From assembly GCF_016908295.1 (NCBI RefSeq), contig NZ_JAFBDO010000002.1:1-64000 (forward strand): a stretch of 64,000 nucleotides of DNA, read 5' to 3'. The notes under the pieces were generated by a model. That model saw only the letters and a list, made by a program, of their open reading frames with translations. It was not told the origin of the DNA and searched no databases. Origin of the DNA: Thalassobacillus pellis (GTDB lineage Bacteria; Bacillota; Bacilli; Bacillales; Halobacillaceae). Made by a program: the position numbers and the translations under genes. Positions within the stretch are counted from its first letter, which is position 1; every line of letters starts with the position of its first letter. Shown in pieces: positions 54,518-63,512 of the stretch.

Positions 54518-55696
54518 ATGGTAAGGTCCTCCTCATGTATGTTAATCCTGCTATTCCTAATCTTGTTTGGCGGCACCACCGTTTCCTATGCAGAGCCAAA
54601 TCCTTCCCAACAAGTGAATCCTGAGCCTTTACTTAAAAACATTGACTTTCAAGAGCTGAATCATTACTGGCAGATGGTAGTTAAGGAATACGGAGGTTAT
54701 CTGCCGGAGCTGCGGCAATCTAGCCTGCAGGAACTTCTCAAGCAAAATCCTGACTTTTCCATCACCGATTGGATGATGGGATTTCTGAAGTATTTATTTC
54801 ATGAATTAATCGCTAATGGAAAGTTATTAGGGAGCCTTATTTTCCTTACATTGTTTATTACGGTCCTGCAATCCTTACAAAATGCCTTCGAACAGACAGC
54901 AGTAAGTAAAATCGCCTATATGATTGTTTATCTCGTACTTATTATGCTTGCATTGAACAGCTTCCATCTAGCTGTAACCTACACCAGTGATGCAATTGAT
55001 GCGATGGGGTCCTTCATTATTGGATTACTTCCTCTACTGCTCGGTATAATGGCTACTTTTGGACACCTCGTATCCGTTTCTTTTTTTCACCCGATAATTA
55101 TCATGTTGATCCAGGTCAGCGGTATATTGATATCTCATGTTGTACTCCCACTATTTTACCTGTCCGCATTGCTGTTGATGACAAGTTCACTGACTGATAA
55201 ATACAAAGTCGATCAATTGGCACAACTGCTCCGTAATGTGGGACTGGCTCTCCTCGGTACTTTTCTTACAGTATTTCTCGGGGTTATCTCTGTCCAGGGG
55301 GCCTCTACTGCGATTCAGGATGGAGTAGCAATGAAAACAGCTCGGTTTGTCACTGGCAACTTCGTACCAGTTATCGGCCGGCTGTTTACAGATGCGACCG
55401 ATACCATATTAGGTGCTTCTTTGCTGCTGAAAAATACTGTCGGACTGGTCGGCGTGGTGATCATTATTGGTCTGGCTTTATTTCCTGCTTTAAAAGTGCT
55501 TGCCATCGCATTGACTTTTAAGATTGCCGCCGCTATTCTCCAGCCCATCGGTGATGGACCAGTCGTCAAAAGCATGTCCATTATCAGCAAGCATATCCTT
55601 TATATATTTGCTTGTCTGCTCACAGTCACTTTCATGTTCTTTCTGCTAATAGCTATACTCGTAGCCTCCAGCAATTTGACTATGATGGTTCGATAA
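54518..55696 (+). CDS. spoIIIAE: Stage III sporulation protein SpoIIIAE
   Basis: 392-residue polytopic membrane protein with a signal-like N-terminus ending near VSYAEP, an extracytoplasmic segment (about 25-90), and seven or so helices. ATG 54518 has AGGGGGA 10 nt upstream; ATG 54491, overlapping the spoIIIAD stop, has no RBS but would be translationally coupled, so the start is not settled. Confidence 0.92.
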   Translation: MVRSSSCMLILLFLILFGGTTVSYAEPNPSQQVNPEPLLKNIDFQELNHYWQMVVKEYGGYLPELRQSSLQELLKQNPDFSITDWMMGFLKYLFHELIANGKLLGSLIFLTLFITVLQSLQNAFEQTAVSKIAYMIVYLVLIMLALNSFHLAVTYTSDAIDAMGSFIIGLLPLLLGIMATFGHLVSVSFFHPIIIMLIQVSGILISHVVLPLFYLSALLLMTSSLTDKYKVDQLAQLLRNVGLALLGTFLTVFLGVISVQGASTAIQDGVAMKTARFVTGNFVPVIGRLFTDATDTILGASLLLKNTVGLVGVVIIIGLALFPALKVLAIALTFKIAAAILQPIGDGPVVKSMSIISKHILYIFACLLTVTFMFFLLIAILVASSNLTMMVR

Positions 55697-55707
55697 GGGG
55701 GAAAGTC

Positions 55708-56313
55708 ATGTCTTATGTCATTCAATGGGTTACGGAAATTGTAATTTTTTTATTGCTTGCCATGGTCATCGATTTCCTTCTTCCGTCAGGACAGATGCAA
55801 AAATACGCTCGATTGACGATTTCACTGATTTTGCTGCTACTGTTTCTTAACCCGGTTTTTGAACTGTTTAATACCGACATTAATCAGTTGATCAGCAGGC
55901 AGTCAGAAGTCTTTTCTCAACAGCAAATGACCGAAGAGGATATGAAAAAATCGATTGAAATGAAGAAAAATGAAATAGAAGCGTCACAGGATGCATATAT
56001 ATTAGAGCAAATGGTTGTCCAGATGAAAGCACAAGCTGCAGATCAACTCGCAGATGAATATCAGGCAGCATTGACTGACCTGGAGCTCACTTTCGTAAAA
56101 GGTGAAAAGGACATTGATAAACTCGAAACAGTCCTTGTTACTTTATCGGAGGAAAGAACAGTGGATTCCATAGACCGTGTGGAGATCAATCTGGATGCAC
56201 CAGTCAAGAAGGAGGACAACCAGGCGGATGAAGCGATTATTGAATACCTGGCAAAATTATGGCAGGTAGAGAAAGAGCAAATACAGATTCAATGGGAGGG
56301 CGAACATGGGTAA
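55708..56313 (+). CDS. spoIIIAF: Stage III sporulation protein SpoIIIAF
   Basis: 201 residues: two N-terminal membrane helices (about 8-25 and 32-52) and a soluble ring-forming-type domain toward the C-terminus. AAGGGGGAAAG precedes ATG 55708; an upstream ORF extension into spoIIIAE is out of family. Overlaps spoIIIAG by 8 bp. Confidence 0.92.
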   Translation: MSYVIQWVTEIVIFLLLAMVIDFLLPSGQMQKYARLTISLILLLLFLNPVFELFNTDINQLISRQSEVFSQQQMTEEDMKKSIEMKKNEIEASQDAYILEQMVVQMKAQAADQLADEYQAALTDLELTFVKGEKDIDKLETVLVTLSEERTVDSIDRVEINLDAPVKKEDNQADEAIIEYLAKLWQVEKEQIQIQWEGEHG

Positions 56314-56932
56314 ATCATGGAACAATCTCTTCTCTATCCTTAAGAAAGACGATGGAAAAAAACTAAATAAAAAAGGCTATATCGTCTTGATTGGTTTAGT
56401 TGGCCTGTTACTCATAATTGTCAGCAACATTTTTCAAGGACCTTCCCCTTCCCAGAGCCAAATCGATATGAATAAATCGCCGAACATCAATACTTCCAGT
56501 AACTCAGTACCGGAAGGAGATACAGATGAAGGGATAGCTGAACTTGAAAAAAGCTATGAAAAAGAGCTGGCACCATTATTAGAAAATATCAAAGGTGTCA
56601 GCGAAGTGGAGGTGATGGTGAACTTAGGTGCAACGAAGGAAAAATTATATGATAAGAACTTGATAATTGGAAAGCAATCAACAACAGAAACAGATAAAAA
56701 TGGCGGGGAAAGAGAAATTGAGGATTATTCCCGGGAGCAGCAGCTGGTCTTAGTAAGGCAAGGTGATCAGGAGCTTCCTTTACTGATACAGACTAAAAAA
56801 CCAGATGTCAAAGGGGTGTTGGTGGTAGCAAAAGGAGTGGATCATATGGAAGTGAAGCAATGGGTTGTAGAAGCTGTTTCACGCGTATTGGCTGTACCTA
56901 CTCACAGGATATCAGTCATGCCGAAAAATTAA
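56306..56932 (+). CDS. spoIIIAG: Stage III sporulation protein SpoIIIAG
   Basis: 208 residues with one membrane helix (about 26-45) and an extracellular ring-building motif domain that in B. subtilis forms a large 30-subunit ring between mother cell and forespore. RBS GGGAGGG. Confidence 0.94.
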   Translation: MGKSWNNLFSILKKDDGKKLNKKGYIVLIGLVGLLLIIVSNIFQGPSPSQSQIDMNKSPNINTSSNSVPEGDTDEGIAELEKSYEKELAPLLENIKGVSEVEVMVNLGATKEKLYDKNLIIGKQSTTETDKNGGEREIEDYSREQQLVLVRQGDQELPLLIQTKKPDVKGVLVVAKGVDHMEVKQWVVEAVSRVLAVPTHRISVMPKN

Positions 56933-56948
56933 TTTAGGGGGATGGATG

Positions 56949-57488
56949 ATGGTTAAAAAGCAAACGGTTTGGTTGTTGACGATGCTTAGTCTGATGATCG
57001 TATTAAGTGTATATTACATGACTGCACCAGAGGGAGAGGACATGGCATTCATTAATAATCAGGAAACAGAAAAGGATGGAGCGCAGGATACTGCAGCTGA
57101 TTCCAATGGTGATACGGCAATTTCTCAAATGTCAACAGAAGAAATGTTCGCAGCAATCCGCATGGAAAAAAAGAATGAGCGAGATAAACACCAGGAGCAA
57201 TTATCAGAAATTGTAGCTTCCAGTGAATACTCAGCGGAAGAAAAAAATGATGCTTTAAAGGAAATGCAACAACTCCAGGAGCTTCAATCAAAAGAATCCA
57301 TTTTAGAAACAACCATCCAGTCGAATGCTCAGTATGAAGATGTTCTGGTGCGTGCAGAAGAAGATGTCATTTATGTCACAGTAAAAGCGGATGAACTTTC
57401 CCCGCAGGAAGCGAATGAAATAACAAAACTTGCAGTCGACGAATTTGGTGAAAAACCAGTCCAGGTCGAATTCCAACCATATAATTAA
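56949..57488 (+). CDS. spoIIIAH: Stage III sporulation protein SpoIIIAH
   Basis: 179 residues: N-terminal membrane helix, acidic linker, then a YscJ/FliF-like ring domain that binds forespore SpoIIQ. ATG 56949 has GGGGG at 7 nt; ATG 56946 just before it is too close. Last gene of the operon, ended by the repeat-borne terminator. Confidence 0.94.
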   Translation: MVKKQTVWLLTMLSLMIVLSVYYMTAPEGEDMAFINNQETEKDGAQDTAADSNGDTAISQMSTEEMFAAIRMEKKNERDKHQEQLSEIVASSEYSAEEKNDALKEMQQLQELQSKESILETTIQSNAQYEDVLVRAEEDVIYVTVKADELSPQEANEITKLAVDEFGEKPVQVEFQPYN

Positions 57489-57513
57489 TCAAGTTAGGAT
57501 CCATTAAGGGTCC

Positions 57514-57553
57514 TCAGGTTGTCGAGACTTTCTCGACAACCTGATTTTTTTTT
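57514..57553 (+). terminator. spoIIIA operon terminator (repeat-borne)
   Basis: Perfect 14-bp stem TCAGGTTGTCGAGA/TCTCGACAACCTGA with 3-nt loop and nine T; same stem as at 18780. Confidence 0.93.
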
Positions 57554-58003
57554 GGTGCTTTTCCCAAATTCATGTGTCTACGCTTGTTATTCCAGAGACA
57601 GGAAATCATTAGAGGCGGTGAAATGTTTGTTTCAATCAAGGAAAGAACGACAAAACGAAATGGAAATGGGAACGATTGAAGAGCTGGTTCCGGAAACACG
57701 ATCAGTTTAAATCGTTGAACATGCGGTCTTTGATGAGAAGTTCACGTAGAAACTGCTGCCTATATCGAAGAGTTGAATGAAGCCTTCCTTCAGGATCGGG
57801 TGGATCAGAAAAAAGCCTCTCAAAGAAAAAGAGCGGGGGGAGAAAACCAAAGAAGTAAAAGTCAGTGAACCGGTCCTGAAAGTGGTTATTTGCCAAATCG
57901 AACGATTCGGATTTCCACTCCTGCGGAAGGACGAGGGAGCCGAAATCGCTGAGTGGGGCTTGAGCGAGGAAGCTCGGTCGCACGTCCGCGGAAAGGGAAG
58001 GGT
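57514..58003. repeat. Composite dispersed repeat, copy B
   Basis: Same modular order as copy A (18780-19165): hairpin, AT-rich run, the GGTTCCGGAAACACGATCAG block, a variable centre that is longer here, and the CCACTCCTGCGGAAG to CCGCGGAAAGGGAAGGG end. Plus-strand reading gives EMGTIEELVPETRSV then stop, loosely resembling an IS1182-type transposase N-terminus. No intact gene lies in 57489-58142. Confidence 0.75.
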
Positions 58004-58051
58004 ATTTTCTTGAAGCAGGATTTCCATTCTTAACGTGAAATTTAGCGAAAG

Positions 58052-58112
58052 TTGAAGTTTAGACATGTTTTATCGTAGAATGTTAGAAGGAGTTATTAGT
58101 ACCTGTTATTAA
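58052..58112 (+). promoter_or_regulatory. Promoter and FapR-like operator of accBC
   Basis: TTGAAG (58052-57), 18-bp spacer, TAGAAT (58076-81). TTAGTACCTGTTATTAA (58096-58112) matches the 17-bp FapR operator of bacilli and lies about 8 nt after the expected transcription start, where FapR acts. Malonyl-CoA-responsive repression of accBC is inferred. Confidence 0.78.
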
Positions 58113-58142
58113 AGCATTAATCAAAGACAAGGGGTGCCATAC

Positions 58143-58652
58143 ATGTTAAAAGTGCAAGAAATACGTGAATTGATTAAACTTATCGACAAATCTGATATCG
58201 AAGAATTTTGCTATGAAACGAACGGAACTAAAGTTTCTATGAAAAAACAGGGTGGGCAGGTTGTCCAGCAGCCAGTCCAGGAGCCTGTAAATCAGGTTCC
58301 ACAAGTGGAGGACAAGAAAGAACAGGCAGAACCTGCAGAAACCCAGGAAACTAAACAAGAAGCGCCGGCACAAGAAGAAAAAGAGGATCGCAAACAACCA
58401 GAAACTGGTTATGATGCAGAAGTGAAATCTCCGATGGTAGGAACTTTCTATGCGGCATCATCCCCAGACAAAGATCCATACGTGCAAGTCGGAGATAAAG
58501 TGAAACCGGACTCTGTTGTATGTATTGTCGAAGCAATGAAGCTTTTTAATGAAATCGAGGCGGAGGTATCCGGTGAAATCGTAGAAATACTAGTAGAGGA
58601 TGGCGAACTCGTAGAGTATGGCCAGCCACTATTCAGGGTAAAGTCCATTTAA
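58143..58652 (+). CDS. accB: Acetyl-CoA carboxylase biotin carboxyl carrier protein
   Basis: 169 residues: N-terminal helical segment, a Pro/Gln/Glu-rich flexible linker (about 42-90), and a C-terminal biotinyl domain with Lys133 in [17 protein letters not shown] precedes ATG 58143. Carries biotin between carboxylase and transferase. Followed 13 nt later by accC. Confidence 0.96.
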   Translation: MLKVQEIRELIKLIDKSDIEEFCYETNGTKVSMKKQGGQVVQQPVQEPVNQVPQVEDKKEQAEPAETQETKQEAPAQEEKEDRKQPETGYDAEVKSPMVGTFYAASSPDKDPYVQVGDKVKPDSVVCIVEAMKLFNEIEAEVSGEIVEILVEDGELVEYGQPLFRVKSI

Positions 58653-58665
58653 TGGGGGTGTCTTT

Positions 58666-60021
58666 ATGATTAAGAAACTGCTTGTAGCAAACAGAGGAGA
58701 AATTGCTGTCCGGATTATCAGGGCATGCAAAGAAATGGATATTGAAACTGTAGCCATTTATTCGGAGGCAGATAAAGACGCACTTCATGTGCAGATAGCA
58801 GACGAAGCTTATTGTGTCGGCCCGACACTTAGTAAAGATTCTTATTTGAATTATACAAATATCATGAGTCTTGCAAAGCTTACGGACGTTGATGCAATTC
58901 ATCCGGGCTATGGTTTTCTTGCCGAGAATGCTGAGTTTGCCGATATGTGCAAAGAGTGCAATGTAATCTTTGTTGGTCCATCTGCTCATGCTATTTCCAA
59001 AATGGGTACAAAGGATGTTGCACGTAAAACTATGGAAGAGGCAGGTGTGCCTGTCGTTCCTGGCTCCGATGGTATCGTTGCTGATGAGAATGAAGGGAAG
59101 AAAGTTGCAGAAGAAATCGGCTACCCGGTAATCATTAAGGCGACTGCTGGTGGTGGCGGTAAAGGGATCCGTGTCGCCAGGGATCAAGAGGAATTAATTA
59201 AAGGTATTCGTGTTACACAAAATGAAGCTGAAAAAGCTTTCGGAAATCCAGGTGTATATATTGAGAAATTCATTGAAGACTTCCGCCATGTGGAGATCCA
59301 GGTATTAGCTGATAACTTTGGAAATGCCATTCACCTTGGAGAAAGAGACTGTACAATTCAACGACGTCTGCAGAAATTGATTGAAGAAACCCCATCTCCT
59401 GCAATTACGCCAGAAAAGCGTGCAGAAATGGGAGAAGCAGCTGTAAAGGCAGCATTAGCAGTTGAATATTCCGGTGCTGGTACGGTTGAATTTATATATG
59501 ATAAACAAAAGGACAACTATTACTTCATGGAAATGAATACAAGAATCCAGGTGGAACACCCTGTAACGGAAATGGTGACAGGCGTTGATCTTATAAAAGA
59601 GCAGATTCTTGTCGCTTCCGATGAAAAACTGGCCTATAGCCAGGAAGATATCACCTTTACAGGTTGGGCAATGGAATGCCGCGTCAATGCGGAAGATCCT
59701 TTCAAAGACTTCATGCCATCGCCTGGAAAGATCGATGTTTATTTGGCTCCTGGTGGACTTGGTGTCCGTATCGACTCAGCCGCTTACCAGAATTATATGA
59801 TTCCTCCTTACTACGATTCGATGATTGCCAAGCTTATTACCTATGGAAAGACAAGGGAAGAAGCGATTAAGCGGATGAAGCGCGCCCTTGATGAATATAT
59901 CATTGAAGGTGTGAAGACTACTATTCCTTTCCATCAACGGATGATGGATCATCCAGTTTTTGTTGATGGAGATTTTAATACTAAATTCTTGGAGAAGTAT
60001 AATATAATGAAAGAAGAGTAG
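58666..60021 (+). CDS. accC: Acetyl-CoA carboxylase, biotin carboxylase subunit
   Basis: 451-residue ATP-grasp enzyme carboxylating biotin on AccB. Visible: N-terminal [15 protein letters not shown], glycine-rich ATP loop [25 protein letters not shown], and active-site [14 protein letters not shown]. Complete. Operon accBC-yqhY as in other bacilli; the AccAD transferase is not in the window. Confidence 0.97.
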   Translation: MIKKLLVANRGEIAVRIIRACKEMDIETVAIYSEADKDALHVQIADEAYCVGPTLSKDSYLNYTNIMSLAKLTDVDAIHPGYGFLAENAEFADMCKECNVIFVGPSAHAISKMGTKDVARKTMEEAGVPVVPGSDGIVADENEGKKVAEEIGYPVIIKATAGGGGKGIRVARDQEELIKGIRVTQNEAEKAFGNPGVYIEKFIEDFRHVEIQVLADNFGNAIHLGERDCTIQRRLQKLIEETPSPAITPEKRAEMGEAAVKAALAVEYSGAGTVEFIYDKQKDNYYFMEMNTRIQVEHPVTEMVTGVDLIKEQILVASDEKLAYSQEDITFTGWAMECRVNAEDPFKDFMPSPGKIDVYLAPGGLGVRIDSAAYQNYMIPPYYDSMIAKLITYGKTREEAIKRMKRALDEYIIEGVKTTIPFHQRMMDHPVFVDGDFNTKFLEKYNIMKEE

Positions 60022-60040
60022 TAGGAAGGAGTGAGCAGGA

Positions 60041-60442
60041 ATGAGTGAACAACGCCTATTGAATGTAAGCAGTGACACAACCCTTGGTAATGTGGAGATA
60101 GCACCCGAGGTAATCGAAGTCATTGCAGGTATCGCCGCCGCAGAAGTTAATGGCGTAGCAGCGATGAGGGGGAATTTTGCCTCCGGAGTCGTTGAACGTC
60201 TTGGTAAAAAGAATCACGGTAAAGGCGTGAAAGTTGAGTTAGAGGAAGAAGGCATTGTTATCGATGTTTACGTTGTTATGGACTATGGCATCTCAATTCC
60301 GACTGCTGCCCAGAAGATCCAAGATAATATCCGTCAGGCATTAATAAATATGACAGCATTGGAAATAAGAGAAATTAATATTCATGTTGTCGGTATCCAA
60401 ATGGAATTAAAAGAAGAAGATATGATCGAACAAGAACAGTAA
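60041..60442 (+). CDS. yqhY: Asp23/Gls24 family protein YqhY
   Basis: 133-residue DUF322 protein, cytoplasmic, with GNVEIAPEVIEVIAGIAAAEV and the VDVYVVMDYGISIP-like core. YqhY homologues follow accBC in many Firmicutes and have been linked to control of acetyl-CoA carboxylase activity in B. subtilis. RBS GGAAGGAGTG. Confidence 0.93.
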   Translation: MSEQRLLNVSSDTTLGNVEIAPEVIEVIAGIAAAEVNGVAAMRGNFASGVVERLGKKNHGKGVKVELEEEGIVIDVYVVMDYGISIPTAAQKIQDNIRQALINMTALEIREINIHVVGIQMELKEEDMIEQEQ

Positions 60443-60444
60443 TT

Positions 60445-60486
60445 GAAAGGCCAGGGAGCTGAAACTAAGCCCTCGGGCCTTTTTTA
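60445..60486 (+). terminator. accBC-yqhY terminator
   Basis: AAAGGCC/GGCCTTT outer stem with further inner pairs and six T. Confidence 0.85.
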
Positions 60487-60523
60487 TACTTTAAGAACGA
60501 TTAACATAGTTAAGGATTTAAGT

Positions 60524-60573
60524 ATAAAAAAACTAAGGCTCTCGTCATAAGGTCTGGCGACAAGCCAAGTTTT
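60524..60573. repeat. Small dispersed hairpin repeat, copy 2
   Basis: AAACTAAGGCTCTCGTC, CATAAGGTCTGGCGA and CAAGCCAAGTTTTTT match the repeat at 22836-22877 with a few changes. Confidence 0.75.
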
Positions 60574-60668
60574 TTAACTCTTTCTTTATCGTCTGTTTGG
60601 TTTATAATGGCGTTTAAAGGTTTAAAATGTTATCATTCTAACGGATATTACCTAAAAGGAGAATGGAC

Positions 60669-61049
60669 ATGAAAAGACATCTAGCCCGTGAAAAGGCATT
60701 CCAGGCCTTATTCCAGATAGACATTAATGACATAGATATTGAGGATGCGATCGCCCATGTAATCGAAGACACGGGAAGTGATGCCTTCATGGAACAATTA
60801 GTACAAGGTGTAAATGACCATAAAGACACACTTGATGAAAAAATTGCGAAGAACCTGGAAAAATGGAGCATCCATCGTCTTCCTTTAGTAGAGAAGACGC
60901 TGTTAAGGATGGCTGCTTATGAAATGGAATACATGGAAGATGTGCCTCACCAAGTCGCAATAAATGAGGCTGTCGAGCTTGCTAAGGTGTTTGGAGATGA
61001 AAAATCCGGCAAATTCATCAATGGTGTTTTGTCCAAAATGACGATTTAA
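60669..61049 (+). CDS. nusB: Transcription antitermination protein NusB
   Basis: 126-residue all-helical NusB, partner of NusE (S10) in rRNA antitermination. Conserved MKRHLAREKAFQALFQ opening and the C-terminal ELAKVFGDEKSGKFINGVL. AAAAGGAG sits 6 nt before ATG 60669; the ATG at 60663 directly follows the RBS and is rejected. Confidence 0.95.
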   Translation: MKRHLAREKAFQALFQIDINDIDIEDAIAHVIEDTGSDAFMEQLVQGVNDHKDTLDEKIAKNLEKWSIHRLPLVEKTLLRMAAYEMEYMEDVPHQVAINEAVELAKVFGDEKSGKFINGVLSKMTI

Positions 61050-61066
61050 CAAAGGGGCTGTTTCAT

Positions 61067-61921
61067 GTGACCGCAACTGTAATCTATGGGAAAGATTTGG
61101 CGGCTGAATTGAGAAATGAAATGAAAGAGGAAGTAACCAGGCTAAAGGAAAACGGAATCACTCCTGGTTTGACTGTTATATTGATTGGAGAGGACCCTGC
61201 GTCTCTTTCCTATGTTAGAGGGAAACAAAAAGCTTCAGAAAAAGTGGGCATGGAATCAGACTTGATTGAACTTCCAGAATCAACCTCCCAAGCTGAACTG
61301 CTATCTTTGATTTCTGAGCTGAATAACGATGATAAAGTAAATGGAATATTGGTTCAATTACCGCTGCCAGACCACATTGAAGAACAGGAAATTATAGAAG
61401 CAATTGAACCTTCTAAGGATGTGGATGGTTTCCACCCTGTCAGTGTAGGCCGTTTAATGACTGGCCAGGATACGTTTTTCCCATGTACACCATACGGTAT
61501 CATGGTGATGCTGGAAAAAGCGAAGATCGATGTTGCTGGAAAACATGTAGTTGTTATCGGAAGGAGTAATCTGGTAGGAAAACCCGTCGGCCAGCTGCTG
61601 CTGAATGAGAATGCTACTGTTACATATTGTCATTCAAAAACAAGAGAGTTAGTTTACCACACAAAGCAGGCAGATATTGTCATTGTTGCGGCAGGAAAAG
61701 CAGGGCTGATTACTGATGAGCATATTAAAGAAGAGGCAGTCGTCATTGACGTTGGTGTCAACCGGGTCGATGGCAAGCTGACTGGTGATGTGGATTTTGA
61801 TTCTGTCAAACAAAAAGCGTCTTATATCACTCCTGTACCAAAAGGGGTAGGGCCAATGACCATCACTATGCTGCTTTACAATACGATCAAGGCAGCTAAA
61901 AAAACCCATGGCCTGATTTAA
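61067..61921 (+). CDS. folD: Methylene-THF dehydrogenase / methenyl-THF cyclohydrolase FolD
   Basis: 284-residue bifunctional folate enzyme interconverting 5,10-methylene-, methenyl- and 10-formyl-THF. YVRGKQKASEKVG holds the catalytic Lys, GILVQLPLP and the NADP-binding VIGRSNLVGKPVGQLLL are intact, and PVPKGVGPMT ends the substrate site. GTG 61067 follows AAAGGGG. Connects with gcv and yqgN products. Confidence 0.96.
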   Translation: MTATVIYGKDLAAELRNEMKEEVTRLKENGITPGLTVILIGEDPASLSYVRGKQKASEKVGMESDLIELPESTSQAELLSLISELNNDDKVNGILVQLPLPDHIEEQEIIEAIEPSKDVDGFHPVSVGRLMTGQDTFFPCTPYGIMVMLEKAKIDVAGKHVVVIGRSNLVGKPVGQLLLNENATVTYCHSKTRELVYHTKQADIVIVAAGKAGLITDEHIKEEAVVIDVGVNRVDGKLTGDVDFDSVKQKASYITPVPKGVGPMTITMLLYNTIKAAKKTHGLI

Positions 61922-61936
61922 AAGGGGATATTCTGT

Positions 61937-63286
61937 ATGGATGATCAATATTTGACGGTGACAGCACTGACAAAGTACATTAAAAGAAAAATCGCTTCTG
62001 ACCCTCACTTGAAAAATGTTTGGCTCAGAGGTGAAATATCTAACTTTAAACACCACAGCCGCGGTCATATGTATTTTTCTTTAAAAGATGAAAAGGCAAG
62101 GATTCAGTCTGTGATGTTTGCTGGTAACAACCGTAATTTGAAGTTCCTTCCGGAAAACGGAATGAATGTGCTAATCCGTGGAGAAGTCAGTGTATATGAA
62201 CCAATGGGTCAGTATCAGCTGTATGTGCATGACATGCAGCCTGATGGTATAGGCGCCTTATACCTTGCTTATGAACAATTGAAAGAAAAATTGGAAAAAG
62301 AAGGGCTTTTTTCTCAAGAAAGAAAAAGGCCAATACCAGCATTCCCGAAGCATATAGGAATTATCACCTCCCCTACAGGAGCAGCAATCCGTGATGTTCT
62401 GACAACTATTCATCGCAGATATCCTATGGTAAAAAGAACAGTACTGCCAGTTTCCGTTCAAGGGGAGCGTTCCAAAGATTCATTAGTGAAAGCAATTCAA
62501 TATGCTAATCAATCTAACCAGTTTGATGTATTGATCATAGGCAGAGGCGGAGGGTCCATTGAAGACCTTTGGAGTTTCAATGAAGAAATTGTAGCAAGAG
62601 CGATTGCAGCTTCTACCGTACCGGTCATTTCAGCAGTCGGCCACGAAACAGATTATACAATCTGTGATTTTGTAGCAGATGTGAGAGCAGCAACTCCAAC
62701 AGGGGCGGCGGAACTTGCTGTACCTTCCCAGATTGAACTAAAAGATCGGATTGAATCCTTTACCAAGCGATTGGAAAGGATTCTTTACCGTAAACATAAA
62801 GAATCAAGTCAGCGTTTAGAACGGTTAAGGAAAGCTTATGCATTTAAATATCCTGCTCAGTTGATGAGACAAAAGGAACAAGAACTGGACAGGCTTTTAG
62901 ACGGTCTGAATCGAAGGATGGATATTCAAAAAACGAGCAAACAGGAAGAGTGGAACAAGCTGCGTGCACGACTACTGCAACAGCATCCGGATAAACAAAT
63001 AAAGCAGGAAAAACAGAACCTGAAGCAGGCACATTACCGTCTGTTCCGCTCTTTTTCAAAAGAGATAAAGGAAAAGGAAAAACGGTTTGACACGACCCTG
63101 GAAAAACTTTCTTTATTAAATCCATTGGATATCATGAAACGTGGTTATGCAATCCCGTTTAAGAAGGATGGAGATTTGGTTAAGACAGTGACATCTATAC
63201 AGCCGGGGGAAGCATTGACCTTGAAAATGAAAGACGGAAGTCTCGATTGTCAGGTTTGGGGAATAGAGGAGGATGACAATGTCTGA
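61937..63286 (+). CDS. xseA: Exodeoxyribonuclease VII large subunit
   Basis: 449 residues: N-terminal OB-fold (about 20-100) binding ssDNA, catalytic core with [30 protein letters not shown] and [17 protein letters not shown], and a long coiled-coil region (about 270-400). Degrades ssDNA with XseB. AAAGGGG precedes the ATG; overlaps xseB by 8 bp. Confidence 0.96.
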   Translation: MDDQYLTVTALTKYIKRKIASDPHLKNVWLRGEISNFKHHSRGHMYFSLKDEKARIQSVMFAGNNRNLKFLPENGMNVLIRGEVSVYEPMGQYQLYVHDMQPDGIGALYLAYEQLKEKLEKEGLFSQERKRPIPAFPKHIGIITSPTGAAIRDVLTTIHRRYPMVKRTVLPVSVQGERSKDSLVKAIQYANQSNQFDVLIIGRGGGSIEDLWSFNEEIVARAIAASTVPVISAVGHETDYTICDFVADVRAATPTGAAELAVPSQIELKDRIESFTKRLERILYRKHKESSQRLERLRKAYAFKYPAQLMRQKEQELDRLLDGLNRRMDIQKTSKQEEWNKLRARLLQQHPDKQIKQEKQNLKQAHYRLFRSFSKEIKEKEKRFDTTLEKLSLLNPLDIMKRGYAIPFKKDGDLVKTVTSIQPGEALTLKMKDGSLDCQVWGIEEDDNV

Positions 63287-63512
63287 ACAAAAAGAATTGA
63301 GCTTTGAAGAAGCAATGGAACAATTGGAGGCTCTTGTCGAGAAACTTGAAGAAGGAGATGTTCCTTTAGAGAAAGCCATCAATTATTATCAGGAAGGTAT
63401 GAAACTGTCCAAAACGTGCAGTGAAAAGCTTTCCCGGGTAGAAGAGCAGATGCAGCAAATTCTGAATGAGCACGGTGAATTCGAGCCATTCTCTGTGCAG
63501 GAGGAAGAGTAG
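63279..63512 (+). CDS. xseB: Exodeoxyribonuclease VII small subunit
   Basis: 77-residue helical subunit with the family segment [20 protein letters not shown] and [18 protein letters not shown] 63279 is 6 nt after GAGGAGG. Its TAG overlaps the GTG start of ispA. Confidence 0.95.
   Translation: MSEQKELSFEEAMEQLEALVEKLEEGDVPLEKAINYYQEGMKLSKTCSEKLSRVEEQMQQILNEHGEFEPFSVQEEE

Noticed and set aside
57707-58066. 93- and 119-codon ORFs over repeat copy B
   Set aside because: They arise inside the GC-rich end of the dispersed repeat; no start signal and no match to copy A in frame.
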